From Sphaeroforma sirkka (Eukaryota; Opisthokonta; Ichthyosporea; Ichthyophonida), in NCBI GenBank assembly GCA_001586965.3, contig LUCW03000983.1, positions 1 to 26,685 of the forward strand: a stretch of 26,685 bases of DNA, in the 5' to 3' direction. The translations under genes and the position numbers were made by a program. Numbering within the stretch: the first letter of the stretch is position 1; the number at the start of each line of letters is the position of its first letter. Of this stretch, positions 21,750 to 26,685 are shown piece after piece. The notes under the pieces were generated by a model. It made no database searches. It was given only the letters and a program-made list of their open reading frames with translations, and was not told the origin of the DNA.

Positions 21750-22776
21750 TTCAGTTTTCACATGTGTGAACATAAATGAATAAACAGAATGTGTAGCTAT
21801 CTATTAAAGTAGTGCGTAGGCAACGAACTAGATTCAGTGGGCCATTTCGTATGTTGCTTGCACTTGTTCTTATTTGTTGTTTTTGATATGAAATTCAAGA
21901 GAACAGACACACTGCGTGAACAGTTTCGAATCAAAAATCACGGGTGCCCTATATGGTTTAGTTCTGTTCAAAATTTAGAGCATGGTTAGCTTCTAAAATA
22001 TCACGATAACCATGATTATTACTTTTGTAACACTGCCTCATCGTACTTAGAACCCTACTCCTAGCCATATCGGGAGGGGTTACGCCAGTCGCTACGTCCA
22101 TGTGTATTAGCTAAAATTTAACTTAGTATTCCACCATATTTTCTTGATGCTCATGTAACTGTTGAAATGGCACGGTTATGTTCTAAAAGTGTAGAAGCTG
22201 CATGTCAGATACCGACAGCAATTATACTTCTTTTAAATATCCTCAGCACCACATCAACAACAACAAGGTACTCCGTTTTGAACAACCCGTTCTAACTATC
22301 AATACAATAGGTTAAATTCCCAACAGTCGCTACTTTAAATTTATACGAAAACAACGCAACTACTAATTTATCCCTCAGAATGTAGTAGCGGTCGCTTCAC
22401 GCGGAAGTTTAATCCATATGTATGTATGTGTATAAAAGCTATTTTATTTTTGTTATTTTACAGAGGATATGTTCACCATAGCCTTCTTAATTAAACACGG
22501 CTATGATGTTGAATTGTGTAAACACATGATGTAACAAAACGTTTCACGCGTCAAAATTGTTCAAAATACCATGAATATGTATCGCATTTATTTTATTATA
22601 TATAGCTGGGGACGCCTTGATGGACCGAATATCTTAAAAAAGGGCTTTATTAAAAAAGAAGAAGGCTATAAACATTGGCGCCTGGCCCCTAGCGGTATGT
22701 ACATCGGCAAAATCAAAATAAACCACTCGTCAGAGCTGTCGGAGACATCAAATCGTCAATTTTGAATTTTCGCGTG

Positions 22777-22798
22777 AATATTCTATAATTAGAATATT
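22777..22798. promoter_or_regulatory. Imperfect AT palindrome containing a GAAnnTTC pair
   Basis: AATATTCTA is followed after a few bases by its inverse TAGAATATT. The left arm contains GAATATTC, the inverted-pentamer arrangement of a heat-shock element, and the right arm repeats GAATATT. It lies in the divergent intergenic region about 530 bp upstream of the C-CAP/SEC-C gene. A regulatory role is only a possibility. Confidence 0.3.
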
Positions 22799-23254
22799 GC
22801 CGCTACAGCATAGACATTGGCTAGATATGCCAAATCACAGAAATAGGTTCTTAAAAGCGTTTTTATTGGCCCTTACGCTATCACGACGCACACTAAATTC
22901 GGGAATATCGACTTCATATTCGGGCTGTCGGAGTGTCGGGCCCCGCGAGATATCTTTTTTTTGCTTGACTGCTCGTAGTGCTGTCTTCGCTCGGTCAGTA
23001 ACCAGCTGGTATTTTATTTATTTTTTGAATAAAAATACAACATTCTTTGTCACGGTGATAACGGCGCTGTCTGCGCACAATTCGCGCGCCCATATTTTTT
23101 TATACATACTTGTTCAATTTTCAGAAGGCTATGACTACAGTATACAAGTTTTTCTAAATAATTCAACACGCCTATAAAAGTAGATCAATTATATGTTAAT
23201 ACCAGGTAACGCTCGGGCTGCTTTCGTACAACATCGTCGTCACGCAACGCTTAC

Positions 23255-23280
23255 AATTATAATATATATACATATATATA
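23255..23280 (+). promoter_or_regulatory. AT-alternating TATA-like tract before the C-CAP/SEC-C gene
   Basis: TATAATATATATACATATAT-type sequence sits about 50-75 bp upstream of the ATG at 23329, a plausible core promoter position for a short 5' UTR. It may equally be simple-repeat sequence. Confidence 0.35.
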
Positions 23281-23328
23281 GCCCATCTGTACATAGATAC
23301 ATTTCACTTACATCATCTAAGCACAACC

Positions 23329-23732
23329 ATGATGGCTTCTAACAAAAATGAGAATGTCCCCGTAGTCGACACACCGACTACCGAGGTCACTGCCGAGCCC
23401 ACACCAACCCCGATTAAGGTCGGTACAGGTGGTGCTAAAGCGCACGTGGTCACTGACGGTAACCTGAGTGCGGAAGAGAAGGCGAAACTGCAGGGAATGA
23501 TTGGTAACGCTAATGCACAGGTGCGTAATAGTGTGGGGTAGCGAATTGCTACATGTGCACGAGTGCTCACACTTTGATGCAGTTGTTCCGCGCTCATTGA
23601 AATACTGTGTCGTCGCACTGGACGTCGCCTATATGGTTTGTTGATGGACTGTGAAATCTAATCAGCGATCAATTGTGCAATTATATTGATCACCTCGTGC
23701 CTGAAGAGAGGAAGCCTCTATAATGTTGCTGG

Positions 23733-23773
<41 letters not shown>

Positions 23774-25861
23774 TCTCTCTCTCTCTCATGTATATATATA
23801 TATATATATATATTGTATTGTGCCATTTGGCTTCTACACCCTGAGAATTTTTAACAACATACAACGCACACCTCGCAACAGGACACACGCGCGTTTGTAG
23901 CACAGAAGAACGTGACGCAGGATGTCACCGACATCACACACAAGAACACAGTGGTCTTCACCGGCTGCACCGGCTGTTCATACACGCTGAAGGCCTACTG
24001 CACAAAAGTCTTCGTACAGGTAAAGATGTGTGATTTGACGTGTTTTCAACTGACTAGTTGGCGTTAGTCTTTGCACTAGCTAATGCGACAGTGAGTTATT
24101 GTCTCATGATAATGCACGCAGGTTGTGGTTAAGCATTCGTCTGTACGTGAAGTCTGACGGTTAGTGTTTTCGTGACGGCTTCGGATCGTTCGTGTGATGT
24201 GCGAATTGCCAGCAACTGGCATGCGGTATTGACATTAGTTGTACATGAACCGAATTGGATAACTGAAATGTTGATGGCTCTTATTTAGTGCTGAGTGGTT
24301 ATACTAACTAGCATAGGAGTCTTGTTCTTTGCCGAAGTCAATCTTGCCAACGTGTGCTACATAATGCCAACACATACGTTCAGAGAACGATGTACAGAAG
24401 GCTCGCCTTCGAGATACGAGTACATGTGAAATTGTTGTAAAAGTATTTCAACTCGATGTATTGCAGGGTTGCACGAATTTCACATTGATAATAGACTCAA
24501 AGGTCATCACGTCGACCGTTGAGGTGTACAAATCCGACAATGTTGAGCTACACTTCAACACAAAGATCGCAACTGTTCAACTGGACATCTGCAATACCGT
24601 GAAATGTGTCTACAAAGCGAAGGACGTATTCGATCACATCTTCTGGGCAGGTACGTGGCTACCGTACACTTCAGAGTTGTGCATGTGTGGAGTGGGATCT
24701 CTAACGGTGTTTCTACAAGTAGAGAGGTGTAGTGTATGTAGTTGGTTGGTATACAGGTTCTATCGAAAACTACCGAGCTGGTATGCACAGGCTGCTGGAT
24801 GCATGTTTTAGCCCAAATTCAAACTTAGGCTATAGCCAGTGCTTGATAGGAGCCTCTAGTAGTTTGAACATATATATTCTCACGAACACGTAATAGCTAT
24901 CGTCAGTTCCACAACAAGTTTATAATCTATTATACATCGTTTGGACGTATATGTATAGCCAAGCAATGAGTAAGGTTCTATATTGGTCCAGTTCTAGTCG
25001 TATGGTTATGTGTTTTTAATTTAAAAGTCACGCTAACAACGTCTGAGATCGGCACCGCAGAAGTATGCTTACGTAGTTGATATACAATCGATATGCGACT
25101 TGTTGGCCCGGTTGTATGCGTATTGTTAATCATACAACTAATGGATAGGGCTAATGGGTCTTGTGTAGACACGGACAATGTGTAAATATAATGTGTGATT
25201 AACTGATTATGATGTATAATGTTCATGACCTGAATACTTAGCTAAGCCCATGAACGAGACAGAGTATCAAAGCTGCACATTTGAAATCTGATGCACAAGC
25301 TGTGTGGATATGTGTACACACTTCATTCTTTCTATATATGTCTGAACATGTGTGGTTGCATACATGATGTAGCAATGAGATGCTTATACGCACATTCACG
25401 TGCACAGACCGACTTTGCGTAGAAGAGAACGTCTAATATACGTGTATGTAATTACGGGTGGGTTTATTTCCCGGAAGTATACGCTTGTATATAATCGTGT
25501 ACAAGCACGTGTGCATTTATTATTATGGATTTGGCCCCTTGAACCCTTGATGGAACCAAATGTGTGAGAAAGATCATTCGCGTTTTAGGCGAGTAAGCGA
25601 GTAGGCATGTTTGTGCAAATCCTATCGCACCACGAACCACGTCTACATATGTATTAAATTAGTTCCTCTCTAGTGCAAATTTACTTCACTCTGCGTGTAG
25701 AATTGCATATATGAATCTATGTATGTATATATATGTGTGTGTATAGTTTTTGGGAATACCGCTATTGGACAATAGCAAACGAATGTATATATATATATAT
25801 ATATATGTAGACCTTTCTATGTTGGAAAATTCCAGCATCGTTTATTGCCTTCGACTTGCCA

Positions 25862-25897
<36 letters not shown>

Positions 25898-26540
25898 CGA
25901 AGACTGTGTGCGTAGCTGTCTGTGTACCAGTGTGCGCGTACGTGCATGTAGTCATATCACATTCGTTGTTAATATGTGGTTGGACTATTGTCATATTAAC
26001 TTTCAGGCCCCATGACATGCTTACAACGCATACCATGCTAGCACGCTGTATTCGCAAGTCTATACGCTGATTACTATAACTGACGTCGTAAACCAACCGT
26101 ATATACTCACGTCATTGCCGTTCGCACGTGTACCGTTCCTGACAGATACCACTTTGTATTTAATTGCAGGTGTGGAAGGTTTGCAAGTGGTGGTGAACGA
26201 TCCATTTGCAGTGTACAATACATCGTACAGTACCTTTAAAGCCCAGGACGACACACTAGTATTCGAGCGATCGCAGTTCAAGACTCACCTCTTGCATAGC
26301 AAGCTACAGACCGAAAAGGTGATCCGTTTGGCCAATGGATTCCCGTCGACTCTGAGAGAGAAGACAGAGTTTGAAAAGAGGGAAGAGGACAATATCAACA
26401 AGTTACAGGATGAGATGTTCAAAGATTTGAATATCCGAATGAACCGAAAAAGTCCCGGACGGCCTAAAGTCGGTCGCAACGAGAAGTGCCCGTGCTCAAG
26501 TGGGAAGAAGTACAAGAGCTGCTGTGGCAAATTTGCGTGA
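23329..26540 (+). CDS. CAP/cofactor-C-like beta-helix protein with C-terminal SEC-C zinc motif, 4 exons
   Basis: Exons 23329-23520, 23882-24019, 24467-24650 and 26170-26540 join in phase to give 294 aa. Residues 1-64 are polar and T/P-rich, probably disordered. Residues about 68-190 show short repeating beta strands (TVVFTGCTGCSYTLKAYC, KVFVQGCTNFTLIIDSK, VEVYKSDNVELHFNTK, VQLDICNTVKCVYKAK), the pattern of the C-terminal domain of cyclase-associated protein, which binds actin, and of tubulin cofactor C. Residues about 200-265 are charged and helical (KTEFEKREEDNINKLQDEMF). The end is a SEC-C motif: CPC at 278-280, eight residues, then CC at 289-290 (GRNEKCPCSSGKKYKSCCG), known from SecA tails as a zinc site. 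The N-terminal half of CAP (coiled coil, helical-folded domain, WH2, poly-proline) is absent, so this is not CAP itself. A role in cytoskeleton or chaperone recruitment is inference. ATTAAA follows at 26602. Confidence 0.85.
23736..23812 (+). repeat. Compound microsatellite (TG)n-(CT)n-(TA)n in intron 1
   Basis: About 18 TG units run from 23736, then about 8 CT units, ATG, then about 11 TA units to 23812. It lies in intron 1 of the C-CAP/SEC-C gene, about 70 bp before the exon 2 acceptor. It is a probable polymorphic marker. Confidence 0.95.
24651..26169 (+). other. Intron 3 of the C-CAP/SEC-C gene (1.5 kb)
   Basis: The donor is GTACGT after TGGGCAG and the acceptor is TAATTGCAG before GTGTGG; the phase-1 junction restores a glycine. 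The intron is AT-rich with two (AT)n tracts (about 25786-25806 and 25864-25892). No nested gene is visible. Confidence 0.8.
25786..25892. repeat. Two (AT)n microsatellites separated by about 57 bp
   Basis: (AT)n runs of about 21 and 29 bp lie at 25786-25806 and 25864-25892 within intron 3 of the C-CAP/SEC-C gene. Both are probably length-variable. Confidence 0.9.
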
Positions 26541-26601
26541 AGATAAGGTACATAGCAATGTACATATAGTATGAATAACCTTTGTAGTACACAAAGTTAG
26601 T

Positions 26602-26607
26602 ATTAAA
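26602..26607 (+). terminator. Candidate poly(A) signal (ATTAAA) of the C-CAP/SEC-C gene
   Basis: ATTAAA lies 62 bp after the stop codon, and no AATAAA lies between them. The remaining bases to the window end hold no further feature that I can see. Confidence 0.5.
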
Positions 26608-26685
26608 ATTTGATCTAATTCTCCAAGTTGGCATGACATTGTTACCCCTAATGTTTTTAGAGTCACTATCGTAATATTTGGTGAG

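Larger units (their letters stand above)
21499..23328. other. Divergent intergenic region between pinin and the C-CAP/SEC-C gene
   Basis: The region separates two head-to-head genes by 1.8 kb and should hold both promoters. It contains a 128-bp inverted-repeat element (21622-21749), an imperfect AT palindrome (22777-22798), two exact copies of the AGAAGGCTATG word (22477-22487 minus, 23123-23133 plus) and an AT-alternating tract just before the right-hand gene. Open frames at 22571-22765 (true ATG, 64 codons) and 22797-23177 (no ATG start) have no recognisable features; I do not call them genes. Confidence 0.6.

Noticed and set aside
22571..22765. 64-aa ORF with true ATG as a small gene
   Set aside because: It has protein-like patches but no recognisable family, splice partner or poly(A) signal; too weak to call.
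22797..23177. 126-aa plus-strand ORF as a gene
   Set aside because: There is no ATG at its start, no domain, and it runs through poly-T and AT-rich spacer; likely chance.
23329..26540. Calling this gene CAP1 (cyclase-associated protein)
   Set aside because: The N-terminal CAP domains are missing and a SEC-C motif is present; only the beta-helix region is CAP-like.

Overview
This is eukaryotic nuclear DNA. Genes are split by spliceosomal introns (donors such as GTATGT, GTAAGT and GTGCGT; acceptors such as TTGCAG and ACACAG) and separated by AT-rich, simple-repeat-laden spacers. Two genes are clear: MIOS, a subunit of the GATOR2 complex that acts on TORC1, and pinin (PNN), a splicing and exon-junction factor. 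The MIOS protein resembles the animal protein closely along its whole length. The long spacers and introns would suit a unicellular relative of animals such as an ichthyosporean; that placement is inference and the species is not identified.

Layout. Positions 1-2496 are AT-rich spacer. Positions 2521-3867 (+) carry an intronless multi-pass membrane protein with about eight hydrophobic segments, family not recognised. Positions 3868-5117 are spacer with one weak minus-strand ORF candidate. Positions 5118-13404 (+) carry MIOS, which I could assemble as 17 exons with consistent phases (1272 aa). About 10 bp after the MIOS stop begins a 3.95-kb tandem array of a 26-bp unit (about 13411-17360). 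It has nested higher-order structure: blocks of about 565-616 bp inside a near-identical duplication of about 1.78 kb. Positions 17361-18058 hold unassigned open frames. Positions 21498-18059 (-) carry pinin in five exons (420 aa), convergent with MIOS. Positions 21499-23328 form a divergent intergenic region with a small terminal-inverted-repeat element and AT palindromes. Positions 23329-26540 (+) carry a four-exon gene of 294 aa that joins a CAP/cofactor-C-like beta-helix region to a C-terminal SEC-C zinc motif.

The genes do not form an obvious functional cluster. Most unusual are the nested minisatellite abutting MIOS with no canonical poly(A) signal across it, the C-CAP-like plus SEC-C fusion, a long low-complexity insert splitting the MIOS zinc-binding C-terminus, and an 11-bp word (AGAAGGCTATG) found five times, only in two AT-rich spacers. 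No tRNA, rRNA, CRISPR array or intact transposase gene was found.
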